From Candidatus Cacconaster caballi (GTDB lineage Bacteria > Bacteroidota > Bacteroidia > Bacteroidales > UBA932), in the NCBI GenBank assembly GCA_018065695.1, contig JAGHST010000010.1:1-64000 (forward strand): a stretch of DNA of 64,000 nt, in the 5' to 3' direction. This document shows positions 24,217 to 35,083 of this stretch, in pieces. The notes beneath the pieces were generated by a model that was not told the DNA's origin, made no database searches, and saw only the letters and a program-made list of their open reading frames with translations. The position numbers were made by a program, and so were the translations under genes. How positions within the stretch are numbered: position 1 is the stretch's first letter; every line of letters starts with the position of its first letter.

Positions 24217-27200
24217 ATGGCAAACACACGCATTTTCGTGGAGAAGAAACGTAAGTTCCGGACAGAAGCGGACAGTCTTCTGGCAGAACTCAACGAAAAT
24301 CTCTCCCTCAGTCTGGGCTCCCTGAGACTTCTCAACGTATATGACCTTTTCGGATTTTCTCCAGAACTCGTGGAGAAATGCCGCTATACGGTTTTCGGGG
24401 AAAAAGTGACCGATACCGTGACAGACAGCCTTCCGCTTGAAGGCAAAAAATATATTGCCGTGGAAAACATTCCCGGCCAGTTCGATCAGAGGGCTTCTTC
24501 GGCCGAGGACTGCGTCCACCTGATAGACCCGTCCGCCCGGATTTCCATCAAAAGTTCGCGTCTGCTCATTTTTGAAGACGGAGCCCCGCAGGAGGTCCTC
24601 GAAAAAATCAGAAACTACATCATCAATCCCGTAGAGTGCCGCAACAAGAATCTCGACGTGCTCTCCATCGCCGAAAAGGCTGAGGTCAAGCCGCTTGAAG
24701 ATCTCAGCGGGTTTCTTGACTCCCTGAAAAACCGCCCCGAGATGGAGGCCTTCTGCAAGTCCCATTCTCTGGCGATGAACGCCGATGACCTTGCCCAGGT
24801 CGTCAGCTATTTCACAAAAGAGGGGAGGAATCCCACCGAGACGGAACTCCGCATCCTCGATACCTATTGGAGCGACCACTGCCGCCACACCACTTTCACC
24901 ACGGAACTGACAGACATCAGAATTGACGAAAGTTTCATACGGGAAGACATTGAATCCACCCTCGCGCGCTTTCACAACATCCGCAAGGAACTCGGACGTG
25001 AGGACAGAAGCCTCTGCCTTATGGAACTCGCCACAATCGGAGCAAGATATCTCCGCAAGACGGGCAGGCTGGACGACCTCGAACAGAGCCAGGAGAACAA
25101 CGCCTGCAGCATCTTCATAGACGTGGACGTGGACGGCCGTACCGAAAAATGGCTGCTCCAGTTCAAGAACGAAACCCACAACCACCCTACCGAAATAGAG
25201 CCTTTCGGAGGCGCCAGCACCTGTCTGGGAGGCGCTATCCGCGACCCTCTTTCAGGGCGCGCATACGTCTATCAGGCAATGCGCGTGACCGGTGCCGGTG
25301 ACATCACAAAGGACGTGGCTCAAACTCTTGCCGGCAAACTGCCACAGCGAGTCATCAGCCGCAAGGCCGCGGGCGGCTACTCCAGCTACGGCAACCAGAT
25401 AGGCCTGGCCACCACACACGTGCGCGAAATCTTCGATGATGGCTATACTGCCAAGCGTATGGAGGTGGGTGCTGTCGTAGGAGCGGTCAAGGCCTGCAAC
25501 GTCCGCCGCGAGGCACCTGCAGCAGGCGACGTGATACTTATGCTCGGCGGACGTACGGGCCGTGACGGCATAGGAGGCGCAACCGGTTCCTCGAAGAAGC
25601 ACACGGGGCAATCTCTCGAAACCTGCGGCAGCGAGGTGCAGAAAGGCAACGCTCCGGAAGAGAGAAAACTGCAGCACCTGATGCGCCGCAGCGATGTTGC
25701 ACGCCTGATAAAGAAATCGAACGACTTCGGGGCAGGCGGAGTGAGCGTAGCCATCGGCGAACTCGCCGACGGACTGGACATCTATCTGGACCGCGTTCCC
25801 GTCAAATATACCGGCCTCAACCCTACAGAACTGGCCATAAGCGAATCGCAGGAGCGGATGGCGGTTGTCGTGGAAGCCCGTGACCGTGAGGAATTCGAAA
25901 GATACTGCGCCGAGGAGAACATCGAAGTCACCCACGTGGCCGATGTCACTTCGACGGGAAGAATGAGACAGTTCTACAACGGTACAATAGTCTGCGACCT
26001 TTCACGCGAGTTCATCGACAGCGCCGGAGCGCGCCACAGGGCCAAAGCGGAAATATCCGAAGTGGAGAATAAGAATCCGTTCCGTCTCAAGGTGGAAGGA
26101 GACAGCCTGCCGCAGAAAATGGCCTCCGTTATGGGCAGCCGTAACGTCGCTTCTCAAAGCGGCCTGATAGAGATGTTCGACTCCACTATCGGCAGAAGCA
26201 CGGTGCTGATGCCTCTGGGCGGCCGCTTCCAGGCCACCGAGACGCAGGTTTCAGCTCAGAAGATTCCGGTGGACGGATATACCGACACCGCCAGTGTGAT
26301 GGCATTCGGCTTCAATCCGGACCTCGCGAGATGGAATCCTTACCACAGCGCCGCATATGCAGTGGTGGAGGCCTGCACGAAAGTTGTCTGCTCCGGTGCC
26401 GACTGGTCGAAAATGAGGTTTTCCTATCAGGAATATTTCGAGAAGATGACAAGCGATGCCCGCAGCTGGGGCAAGCCTCTCAGCGCACTTCTGGGCGCTC
26501 TCAAGATGCAGTTGGACCTCGGCCTTCCTTCCATCGGAGGTAAGGATTCGATGAGCGGAACATTCGAAGAAATGAAAGTGCCGCCGACTCTGATTGCCTT
26601 CGGCATCACCACGGCCGACGCCTCGCACCTCATATCGCCGGAGCTCAAAGAGGCCGGCAACCGCCTCTACATCATAAGGCACACTCCTCTGGACAATCAT
26701 ATGCCCGACACTGAGCAGCTGAAAGCCAACTGGAACTTCCTGCACAACAGCATTATGGACGGCAAGGTTGTCTCAGCCTGGGCTGTAGGATTCGGCTCAA
26801 TTGCGGAAGCCGCGGTCAAAATGGCAATGGGCAACGCCCTGGGGCTCGAGATCACCATCCCGGAAGAAGAACTCTTCTCGCTTTCCTACGGCAGTGCAGT
26901 GGTGGAGGTCCGCGGCGAGCTCGATTTCCCTCAGGCTCACCTTCTCGGCAAAGTCACCGAAGGAGATATCGTCATCAACGGCACTGCGATGAAGCTGGAT
27001 GAACTTTCCGCCGCCTGCAATGCCAGATATTCGAAAATCTACCCTATGGAAACCCTGACTCCGGAGAAGGAGGGGCTGCCATACTGCGCGGAGATCAAGG
27101 ACGGGAGGCTCTCCTACAAGGGGGAAAAGGTGGAGCATCCGCTCGTATGTCTCCCTGTTTTCCCGGGCAGCAACTGCGACTACGACACCGCCAAGGCTTT

Positions 27201-27906
27201 CAGAAAAGCCGGAGCGCAGGTGGAGCCGTTCGTCTTCACAAATCTCACTGAAGCTGACGTCAACAATTCCATAATGGCACTTGCAGAAAGAATCTCCAAG
27301 TGCCACATACTTGCCTTCTGCGGAGGATTCTCCTCCGGAGATGAGCCGGACGGCAGCGGCAAGTTCATCGCAAGTGTCATCTGCAACCGTACTATAGCCT
27401 CCTCCATCGAAGGGCTTCTCGAGCGCGGCGGCCTGATACTGGGCATCTGCAACGGTTTCCAGGCACTTGTAAAGAGCGGGCTTCTTCCTTACGGCAGATT
27501 CGGCCAGGTCACCGAAGATTCCCCTACTTTATTCCACAACGACATCAACCGCCACATTTCACACATCGCACAGACTGAAGTTACGAGTGTGAACTCCCCG
27601 TGGCTGAGCAGCTTCACCCCGGGCGAACGCCACAGCATCGCCATCAGTCACGGAGAAGGAAAATTTGTCGCAACTCCGGAGATGGCTCGCAGTCTCTTTG
27701 CCAACGGTCAGGTGGCATTCCGGTATGTGGAGAATCCCAACGGCTCCTGCTTCGACATCGAAGGCATCGTCAGCCCCGACGGAAAGATACTCGGCAAGAT
27801 GGGTCACAGCGAGCGTTACGAAGAGAATGTCTTCAAGAACATAAGCGGCAACAAAATGCAGCCTATTTTCGACAATGCAGTGAAATATTTCAGAAAAATC
27901 AGATAA
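24217..27906 (+). CDS. purL: Phosphoribosylformylglycinamidine synthase (single-chain, with glutaminase domain)
   Basis: 1229 aa; TYWSDHCRHTTFTTEL, NETHNHPTEIEPFGGA, C-terminal glutaminase VFPGSNCDYDTAKAF ... GICNGFQALVKSGLLP. Confidence 0.98.
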   Translation: MANTRIFVEKKRKFRTEADSLLAELNENLSLSLGSLRLLNVYDLFGFSPELVEKCRYTVFGEKVTDTVTDSLPLEGKKYIAVENIPGQFDQRASSAEDCVHLIDPSARISIKSSRLLIFEDGAPQEVLEKIRNYIINPVECRNKNLDVLSIAEKAEVKPLEDLSGFLDSLKNRPEMEAFCKSHSLAMNADDLAQVVSYFTKEGRNPTETELRILDTYWSDHCRHTTFTTELTDIRIDESFIREDIESTLARFHNIRKELGREDRSLCLMELATIGARYLRKTGRLDDLEQSQENNACSIFIDVDVDGRTEKWLLQFKNETHNHPTEIEPFGGASTCLGGAIRDPLSGRAYVYQAMRVTGAGDITKDVAQTLAGKLPQRVISRKAAGGYSSYGNQIGLATTHVREIFDDGYTAKRMEVGAVVGAVKACNVRREAPAAGDVILMLGGRTGRDGIGGATGSSKKHTGQSLETCGSEVQKGNAPEERKLQHLMRRSDVARLIKKSNDFGAGGVSVAIGELADGLDIYLDRVPVKYTGLNPTELAISESQERMAVVVEARDREEFERYCAEENIEVTHVADVTSTGRMRQFYNGTIVCDLSREFIDSAGARHRAKAEISEVENKNPFRLKVEGDSLPQKMASVMGSRNVASQSGLIEMFDSTIGRSTVLMPLGGRFQATETQVSAQKIPVDGYTDTASVMAFGFNPDLARWNPYHSAAYAVVEACTKVVCSGADWSKMRFSYQEYFEKMTSDARSWGKPLSALLGALKMQLDLGLPSIGGKDSMSGTFEEMKVPPTLIAFGITTADASHLISPELKEAGNRLYIIRHTPLDNHMPDTEQLKANWNFLHNSIMDGKVVSAWAVGFGSIAEAAVKMAMGNALGLEITIPEEELFSLSYGSAVVEVRGELDFPQAHLLGKVTEGDIVINGTAMKLDELSAACNARYSKIYPMETLTPEKEGLPYCAEIKDGRLSYKGEKVEHPLVCLPVFPGSNCDYDTAKAFRKAGAQVEPFVFTNLTEADVNNSIMALAERISKCHILAFCGGFSSGDEPDGSGKFIASVICNRTIASSIEGLLERGGLILGICNGFQALVKSGLLPYGRFGQVTEDSPTLFHNDINRHISHIAQTEVTSVNSPWLSSFTPGERHSIAISHGEGKFVATPEMARSLFANGQVAFRYVENPNGSCFDIEGIVSPDGKILGKMGHSERYEENVFKNISGNKMQPIFDNAVKYFRKIR

Positions 27907-27912
27907 GAGACT

Positions 27913-29277
27913 ATGAGCATATTCGGTGTATATGGCTCGCCACACGCCTCCAACCTCGTATATTACGGGCTCCACTGCCTTCAGCACAGAGGACAGGAAG
28001 CGGCCGGCATCGCTTCGTTCGACGATGAAGGCAAAGGCGTCCGCCTGCGCGGACTCGGCCTTCTGAGCGAAGTCTTCAGCAAAGGAAATCTCGACACGCT
28101 CCAGGGCAATATCGCTATGGGCGGGGTCAAATATGCAAACGCATCGAAGGGAGGTCTGGACAATGTACCTCCACTGTTTTTTCACCATCATTCCGGTGAT
28201 TTCGCCATTGCAAACGACGGAAACCTCATCAACCGCGAAGAAGTGGCCACCTATCTCGAAAGCAAGGGCTGCATCTTTATGACCGACACCGACAGCGAAC
28301 TGATGGCCAACCTCATCAAAAAAGAGGCCTCCGATGACCGTATCTTCAATATCGTCAGCGCTTTGCAGAAGATGGAGGGGGGCTTTACATTCCTTGTGAT
28401 GACCAAAAACCGCCTCTACGCCTGCCGCGACCACAACGGCATCAAACCGCTTTCGATAGGGTCTCTGCCGGACGGAGGTTATGTGGTCAGCAGCGAGACC
28501 TGCGCCTTCGACATCGTGGGGGCAACCTTCCTCAGAGACGTCAATCCGGGAGAAATCGTAACCATAGACCATCACGGCATCAGGAGTATGAACTACGATG
28601 AAGAGTACCGCTACCGCATCTGCGGTATGGAATACATCTATTTCGCACGCCCCGACAGTGACATCGACGGCTGCAATGTCCACGCCTTCCGCAAAGAGTC
28701 GGGCAAACGGCTCTTCAGGGAGTCTCCCGCCGATGCCGACATCGTGGTGGGAGTGCCGGACTCCAGCCTGAGCGCCGCTCTGGGATATGCCGAAGAGTCC
28801 GGTCTGCCGTACGAAATGGGACTTGTCAAGAGCAAATACGTGGGCCGAACCTTCATCGAGCCGTCCCAGGCTATGAGGGAAAGAGGCGTGAAAATGAAAC
28901 TCTCCGCGGTGCGCAGCATCGTTTCGGGCAAAAGAGTGGTACTGGTCGATGACTCGATAGTCCGAGGCACCACATCCCTGAAAATCATCAATCTGCTGCG
29001 CGATGCCGGAGCCAGAGAGGTTCACGTGAGAATTGCCAGTCCGATGATGACTCACCCTTGCTTCTACGGAGTGGACACCTCCACAAAGGAGGAGCTTCTC
29101 TGTTCGCACAGGACTCTTGAAGAAGCCAGAATGAAAATCGGCGCGGACTCCCTCGCATTCCTCTCCCCGGCTGCCACTTCCGCATCCCGCCCGGCCGACA
29201 AAGGGCTCTGTCTGGCCTGCTTCACAGGCATCTACCCAACCCCGATATATTCACACGACAACGAAATAAACAAATAG
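27913..29277 (+). CDS. purF: Amidophosphoribosyltransferase-like class II glutamine PRPP transferase
   Basis: GLHCLQHRGQEAAGIASFDDEG...VVLVDDSIVRGTTSLKII. Confidence 0.95.
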   Translation: MSIFGVYGSPHASNLVYYGLHCLQHRGQEAAGIASFDDEGKGVRLRGLGLLSEVFSKGNLDTLQGNIAMGGVKYANASKGGLDNVPPLFFHHHSGDFAIANDGNLINREEVATYLESKGCIFMTDTDSELMANLIKKEASDDRIFNIVSALQKMEGGFTFLVMTKNRLYACRDHNGIKPLSIGSLPDGGYVVSSETCAFDIVGATFLRDVNPGEIVTIDHHGIRSMNYDEEYRYRICGMEYIYFARPDSDIDGCNVHAFRKESGKRLFRESPADADIVVGVPDSSLSAALGYAEESGLPYEMGLVKSKYVGRTFIEPSQAMRERGVKMKLSAVRSIVSGKRVVLVDDSIVRGTTSLKIINLLRDAGAREVHVRIASPMMTHPCFYGVDTSTKEELLCSHRTLEEARMKIGADSLAFLSPAATSASRPADKGLCLACFTGIYPTPIYSHDNEINK

Positions 29278-29280
29278 ACT

Positions 29281-30306
29281 ATGGCAATAAGTTACGAAAA
29301 AGCAGGTGTCAACCTGGAAGCAGGATATGAAGTAGTCCGTCGCATAAAGCAGCACGTTGCGTCCACCGCCCGCAAGGGCTCGATGGGTGGCATCGGCTCG
29401 TTCGGAGGGATGTTCGACCTTTCCGCCCTCGGAGTGAAAGAACCGGTGCTGGTAAGCGGCACCGACGGAGTCGGCACGAAACTCAAGATAGCATTCGCCC
29501 TCGACAAACACGACACAATCGGCATCGACGCCGTGGCAATGTGTGTCAACGACGTTCTCGCTCAGGGGGCGGAGCCTCTCTTCTTCCTCGATTATGTGGC
29601 TCTCGGTCACAATGTGCCTGAGAAAGTGGAGGCAATCGTGGCAGGCGTGGCTGAAGGCTGCCGCCAGGCCGGCTGCGCTCTTGTGGGCGGCGAAACGGCT
29701 GAAATGCCGGGAATGTACGCCGGTGACGAATACGACATAGCAGGCTACACCACCGGCGTAGTGGAGAAATCCAAACTCATAGACGGCTCGAAAGTCTCTG
29801 TCGGAGACGTACTTGTCGGCATAGCATCCAGCGGCGTCCACTCCAACGGATTCAGCTTGGTCAGGAAGATTGTCCGCGACAATGGACTCTCCTATGAAGA
29901 TACAATTCCGGAATTCGGAGGCCGCAGGCTCGGGGAAGTGCTTCTGACACCAACGCGCATCTATGTGAAACAGGTGCTCGACGTCATCCGCCGCTGCGAC
30001 GTTCACGCAGTGGCCCACATCACCGGAGGCGGCTTCGACGAGAACATCCCGCGCGTACTTCACGATGGGCAGGGCATTGAAATCAACGAAGGCACATGGG
30101 AGATTCTCCCGGTGTTCCGTATGCTTGAGAAATGGGGCTCAATCCCTCATCGCGAAATGTTCAACATTTTCAATATGGGCATAGGTATGGTACTGGTAAT
30201 GAGTCCTGAAGAAGCGGACGTGGCCATCAGCACACTCTCCTCCCACGGAGAAAAGGCCTCTGTCATCGGCAAAGTAACCGCCACCGAAGGCGTATGTATC
30301 AGATAA
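29281..30306 (+). CDS. purM: Phosphoribosylformylglycinamidine cyclo-ligase
   Basis: [20 protein letters not shown]...[14 protein letters not shown]...[12 protein letters not shown]. Confidence 0.96.
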   Translation: MAISYEKAGVNLEAGYEVVRRIKQHVASTARKGSMGGIGSFGGMFDLSALGVKEPVLVSGTDGVGTKLKIAFALDKHDTIGIDAVAMCVNDVLAQGAEPLFFLDYVALGHNVPEKVEAIVAGVAEGCRQAGCALVGGETAEMPGMYAGDEYDIAGYTTGVVEKSKLIDGSKVSVGDVLVGIASSGVHSNGFSLVRKIVRDNGLSYEDTIPEFGGRRLGEVLLTPTRIYVKQVLDVIRRCDVHAVAHITGGGFDENIPRVLHDGQGIEINEGTWEILPVFRMLEKWGSIPHREMFNIFNMGIGMVLVMSPEEADVAISTLSSHGEKASVIGKVTATEGVCIR

Positions 30307-30310
30307 GTAT

Positions 30311-30898
30311 ATGAAGAATCTTGCTGTATTCGCCAGCGGCAGCGGCACCAATTTCGAAGCCATAGCACAGGCCTGCGCCGACGGGCGCATCAACGCCCGC
30401 GTGGCACTTATGGTATGCGACGTTCCCGGAGCAAAGGTAACGGAAAGAGCCGCGCGATTCGCGGTAGAGACATTTGTCTTCAACCCCAAATCATACGGAT
30501 GCAAAGCGGAATACGAGAATGAAATCGCAGCTAAACTCGACTCTGCGAAAATCGACCTCGTCTGCCTTGCCGGATATATGAGGATAGTCGGTCCCACCCT
30601 CCTGAAGGCCTATGAGGGCAAAATCATCAATATCCACCCGTCACTGCTGCCCTCGTTCAAGGGAGCGCACGCCGTTGAAGACGCAGTAGCCTACGGCGTC
30701 AAAGTCTTCGGCATCACCATACACTGGGTAAACGACCAGCTCGACGGCGGAGAGATCATCGCGCAGAGAGCATTCGACTACGAGGGCAACGACCCCGCCG
30801 AAGTCCACCGCCTCGGACAAATCATCGAACACCAACTCTACATAGATACAATCAACAAATTGCTGCGGGAGGGCCAGGTCGGAAAAAACGAACAATAG
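30311..30898 (+). CDS. purN: Phosphoribosylglycinamide formyltransferase
   Basis: MKNLAVFASGSGTNFEAIAQACADG...NIHPSLLPSFKGAHAVEDAV. Confidence 0.96.
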   Translation: MKNLAVFASGSGTNFEAIAQACADGRINARVALMVCDVPGAKVTERAARFAVETFVFNPKSYGCKAEYENEIAAKLDSAKIDLVCLAGYMRIVGPTLLKAYEGKIINIHPSLLPSFKGAHAVEDAVAYGVKVFGITIHWVNDQLDGGEIIAQRAFDYEGNDPAEVHRLGQIIEHQLYIDTINKLLREGQVGKNEQ

Positions 30899-30926
30899 CG
30901 GAATACAATCAGATAAAAATATAAAA

Positions 30927-32456
30927 ATGAGAGCATTAGTAAGCGTCAGCGACAAAACGGGCCTTGTGCCGTTCGTAAAGGAACTTGAGACCCTCGGCTG
31001 GGAAATAGTGGCCACGGGAGGCACTAAAAAGCTCCTGGATGAAAGCGGAATAAAAACAATCGGCATCAGCGAAGTCACCGGATTCCCGGAGATCTGCGAC
31101 GGCCGCGTCAAAACCCTCCACCCTAAAGTACACGGCGGTATCCTCGGCAGAAGAGACATTCCGCAACATATGCAGACCCTCAAGGAAAACGGCATCACCA
31201 CCATCGAACTCGTCTGCGTCAACCTCTACCCGTTCCGCCAGACCATCGCCAAAGAAGGAGTCACAATGGAAGACGCCATCGAAAACATTGACATCGGAGG
31301 CCCGTCAATGGTGCGCAGCGCAGCCAAGAACTGGAAAGACGTCACCATCGTCTGCGACCCGTCGGACTACGGCACCGTACTCGAGGAAATCCGCAGCAAC
31401 GGCTTCACCTCCGACGAGACACGACTCAAACTCTCTGCAAAAGCATACACCCATACCGCCCAGTACGATATGTGCATAGCCGGGTATATGAGAGAAAAAG
31501 CCGGCCTCCCGGAAAAACTCTTCCTCGAATATGACATCAAACAAAGCCTTCGCTACGGCGAGAACCCTCACCAGAGCGCCCGGTTCTACAGCACACCGCA
31601 ACCGACCTCCTTCTCACTCGCCTTCGGACGCCAGATTCAAGGCAAAGAACTCTCATACAACAATATACAGGATGCCAATGCCGCACTCAACATAGTCCGC
31701 GACTTCGACCAACCTTTCTGCGTAGCCCTCAAGCATATGAACCCTTGCGGAGCCGCAATCGGCAAAACCATAGAAGAAGCCTGGCAGGCGGCCTATGAAG
31801 CCGACACGGTCAGCATCTACGGAGGCATCGTGGCAGTCAACAGAACCCTCACCGCAGAAGTGGCCGCCGGAATGAAACCTATCTTCCTGGAAATAGTCAT
31901 CGCACCTTCCTTCACCCCAGAAGCCCTTGAAATCCTCGCAACCAAGAAAAACCTCCGCGTGATGGAAGTGGATATGACCCAGTCAGAGGCACCGGTTCCA
32001 CAATATATCAGCGTCAACGGCGGAATGCTCGCCCAGCAGCTCGACACACAGGTGGAAACCCTCACCACTGAGATGTGTGTCACCACAACGAAACCGACCG
32101 AAACTATGATGAAAGACCTGCAATTCGGCTGGAACATTGTAAAACACGTCAAGAGCAATGCGATAGCCGTAGTCCGCGACGGACACACAATCGGCGTGGG
32201 AGCAGGCCAGACCAACCGCGTCGGCTCCGCTGAAATTGCACTGAAAGAGGCACAGGCAGCAGGCTATACGGAAGGTCTGATACTCGCCTCCGACGGATTC
32301 CTCCCGTTCGGCGACACAGTTGAACTCGCCGCACGCTACGGCGTTGCCGCCATCGTCCAGCCCGGAGGCAGCATCCGCGACGAAGAATCCATCACAAAAG
32401 CCAACGCTCTGGGCATACCGATGCTCTTTACCGGCATCAGACATTTCAAACATTAG
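30927..32456 (+). CDS. purH: Bifunctional AICAR transformylase/IMP cyclohydrolase
   Basis: MRALVSVSDKTGLVPFVKELETLGWEIVATGGTKKLL...LRYGENPHQSARFY. Confidence 0.97.
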   Translation: MRALVSVSDKTGLVPFVKELETLGWEIVATGGTKKLLDESGIKTIGISEVTGFPEICDGRVKTLHPKVHGGILGRRDIPQHMQTLKENGITTIELVCVNLYPFRQTIAKEGVTMEDAIENIDIGGPSMVRSAAKNWKDVTIVCDPSDYGTVLEEIRSNGFTSDETRLKLSAKAYTHTAQYDMCIAGYMREKAGLPEKLFLEYDIKQSLRYGENPHQSARFYSTPQPTSFSLAFGRQIQGKELSYNNIQDANAALNIVRDFDQPFCVALKHMNPCGAAIGKTIEEAWQAAYEADTVSIYGGIVAVNRTLTAEVAAGMKPIFLEIVIAPSFTPEALEILATKKNLRVMEVDMTQSEAPVPQYISVNGGMLAQQLDTQVETLTTEMCVTTTKPTETMMKDLQFGWNIVKHVKSNAIAVVRDGHTIGVGAGQTNRVGSAEIALKEAQAAGYTEGLILASDGFLPFGDTVELAARYGVAAIVQPGGSIRDEESITKANALGIPMLFTGIRHFKH

Positions 32457-32461
32457 AACCT

Positions 32462-33709
32462 ATGAAAGTACTGGTCATAGGCGGAGGCGGCCGCGAACAC
32501 GCCATAGTGGACGCACTCTCGCGCTCCCGCAAAGTATCGGAAATATTCTGCGCCCCCGGCAACGCCGGCATAGCCGAACTGGCCACCTGCGTGCCCCTGA
32601 AGGATACAGACGTGGAAGGCTTGCTGACCATTGCCGTCGAGAAGAAAATCGACCTGACGGTAGTGGGGCCGGAAGCATCGCTGGCAGCAGGCATTGTGGA
32701 CAGATTCCGCTCCGCCGGACTCAGGATATTCGGCCACACGAAAGAGGCGACCCGCATTGAAAGCAGCAAGCAGTACGCCAAGCGGCTGATGGAAAAATAC
32801 GACATCCCCACTGCTTCATACCGCAGTTTCGACGACTTCGACAAGGCGCTTGAATACGTTTCGCAACGGCCTTTCCCCGCAGTGCTCAAATACGACGGAC
32901 TAGCAGCAGGCAAAGGCGTAGTCATCGCCCAGAACATTGATGAAGCCCGCTCCGCCCTTGCCGATATGCTCCTCAACTCTGCCTTCGGCAAAGGCAGTGT
33001 CGTGGTGGAGGACTACCTGGAAGGCCCCGAATTTTCATTTATGTGCTTTGTCAGTGGCCGGAACGTTCTGCCAATGCCTCTCTCCCAGGACCACAAACGC
33101 GCCTTCGACGGCGACAAAGGCCCGAACACAGGCGGAATGGGAGCATACACCTCCCTTCCTTTCATCACTGAAGCAGACCGCACCTATGCCCTTGAAAATA
33201 TTCTCCGCCGCGCAGCCTCAGCAATGGCCGATGAAGGGACTCCTCTTTCCGGAGTCCTCTATGCAGGGCTTATGAAGACAGCACAAGGCATCAGGGTCAT
33301 AGAATTCAACGCCCGCTTCGGAGACCCTGAGACGGAAGTTGTGCTACCGCTGCTCGAAAGCGACATATTCGACGTCTTCTGCGCAGCAGCAGAAAGCAAA
33401 CCTCTGCCGGACGCCCTCAAATGGAGCAACCGCGCGACTATGGGAGTGGTGATGGCATCGAAAGGCTACCCTCTTTCATACGAAAAGGGATTCACGATTT
33501 CCGGACTGGAAAAAGTGAAATCGAAGATTTTCCATATGGGCACAAAGTGCGAAGGAGGCCGTCTGGTAACCGCCGGAGGACGGGTGCTGATGGTTGTAGC
33601 CGAGGCTGAAACGATAATCGCCGCACGCGCTAAGGCATACGGCGACATCGAATCCATAAGTTGCGACAATCTGTTCTACCGCAAGGATATAGCGCATCAG
33701 GCACTATAG
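32462..33709 (+). CDS. purD: Phosphoribosylamine-glycine ligase
   Basis: MKVLVIGGGGREHAIVDALSRS...VLKYDGLAAGKGVVIA...GGMGAYTSLPF. Confidence 0.97.
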   Translation: MKVLVIGGGGREHAIVDALSRSRKVSEIFCAPGNAGIAELATCVPLKDTDVEGLLTIAVEKKIDLTVVGPEASLAAGIVDRFRSAGLRIFGHTKEATRIESSKQYAKRLMEKYDIPTASYRSFDDFDKALEYVSQRPFPAVLKYDGLAAGKGVVIAQNIDEARSALADMLLNSAFGKGSVVVEDYLEGPEFSFMCFVSGRNVLPMPLSQDHKRAFDGDKGPNTGGMGAYTSLPFITEADRTYALENILRRAASAMADEGTPLSGVLYAGLMKTAQGIRVIEFNARFGDPETEVVLPLLESDIFDVFCAAAESKPLPDALKWSNRATMGVVMASKGYPLSYEKGFTISGLEKVKSKIFHMGTKCEGGRLVTAGGRVLMVVAEAETIIAARAKAYGDIESISCDNLFYRKDIAHQAL

Positions 33710-35083
33710 ACTGAGGTACTTGTGGATGGCTGCGGCGGCCTTGCGCCCCGCACCCATTGCAAGTATCACGGTTGCGGCTCCGGTCACGGCATCTCCTCCG
33801 GCGAACACGCCGGGACGGGAGGTGGCACCGTCTTCGGATGCTATTATGCAACCCCGCCTGTCGGTATCCAGACCTTTTGTGGTGCCGGCAATCAGCGGAT
33901 TGGGAGAAGTGCCCAGCGCCATTATCACGACATCCGCTTCTATGTCGAACTCGCTCCCTTCCACAGCCACCGGACTTCTCCGGCCGCTTGCGTCAGGCTC
34001 ACCGAGTTCCATACGGATGCAGCGCAGTCCCCTCACCCATCCTTTTTCGTTGGCGAGAATCTCCACAGGATTTGTGAGCATCCGGAATTCTATACCCTCC
34101 TGCTTTGCGTGGTGCACCTCTTCGGCGCGCGCCGGCAGTTCGGCTTCAGTGCGGCGATATACTATCGTCACCTCGGACCCGAGTCTCAGCGCTGTACGGG
34201 CGGCATCCATAGCAACGTTGCCGCCTCCAACGACTGCAACTTTGCCTCCTACGAAAATCGGAGTATCGCTCTCCGGGTCAAAAGCCCGCATAAGGTTACT
34301 TCTGGTAAGGAATTCATTGGCAGAGAACACTCCGTTGCAGTTCTCTCCCGGTATATTCATAAATCTCGGAAGACCTGCGCCGGAGCCCACGAACACAGCA
34401 TCGAAACCCTCCTTGTCAAGAAGATCGTCTATGGTCAGAGTGCGTCCCACCACGACATTGGTTTCTATCTTCACGCCAAGCGCGCGAACATTGGCAAGTT
34501 CGTGTTCCACAACCTTTTCCTTCGGAAGACGGAACTCCGGAATGCCATACTGCAGCACACCGCCGGCCTTGTGGAGCACCTCGAAAATCGTAACCTCATA
34601 GCCGAGCCTGGCGAGGTCGCTTGCACAGGCAATGCCGCTCGGGCCACTGCCCACAACGGCAACTTTTTTGCCGAGGGAAGGAACCGAAACTTGCGGAGCA
34701 ACACCATTCTCACGGCTCCAGTCTGCAACGAAACGTTCGAGCTTTCCGATGGCGATGGCCTCGCCCTTGATGCCCAATATGCAGCTGCCCTCGCACTGAG
34801 TTTCCTGAGGGCAGACGCGTCCACACACTGCCGGAAGCGAACTGTCTTGAGCTATAATCTCTTGAGCTGCAGCAAAATCGCCGCATTTTACGCGCTCTAT
34901 GAACCGTGGAATCTTTATGGAAACCGGACACTTCTGCATGCAGCGCGGCTCTTTGCAATTCAGGCAACGCGAAGCCTCAAGAACGGCCTCCTCCCGGGAA
35001 TAGCCGAGGCACACTTCCTCGAAGTTGCGGGCTCTCACCTTTGCATCCTGCTCCCTTACCGGGACTCTTTTCATTCTGTCCAT
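33704..35083 (-). CDS. NAD(P)-dependent oxidoreductase, GltD/NfnB/SudA-like
   Basis: RCLNCKEPRCMQKCPVSIKIPRFIERV...CGRVCPQETQCEGSCILG...VAVVGSGPSGIACASDLARLGYEVTIFE. Confidence 0.93.
   Translation of the reverse strand: MDRMKRVPVREQDAKVRARNFEEVCLGYSREEAVLEASRCLNCKEPRCMQKCPVSIKIPRFIERVKCGDFAAAQEIIAQDSSLPAVCGRVCPQETQCEGSCILGIKGEAIAIGKLERFVADWSRENGVAPQVSVPSLGKKVAVVGSGPSGIACASDLARLGYEVTIFEVLHKAGGVLQYGIPEFRLPKEKVVEHELANVRALGVKIETNVVVGRTLTIDDLLDKEGFDAVFVGSGAGLPRFMNIPGENCNGVFSANEFLTRSNLMRAFDPESDTPIFVGGKVAVVGGGNVAMDAARTALRLGSEVTIVYRRTEAELPARAEEVHHAKQEGIEFRMLTNPVEILANEKGWVRGLRCIRMELGEPDASGRRSPVAVEGSEFDIEADVVIMALGTSPNPLIAGTTKGLDTDRRGCIIASEDGATSRPGVFAGGDAVTGAATVILAMGAGRKAAAAIHKYLSL

Noticed and set aside
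27559-29109. 516-aa minus-strand ORF
   Set aside because: Antisense to purL/purF, which have unambiguous homology; no domain recognised.
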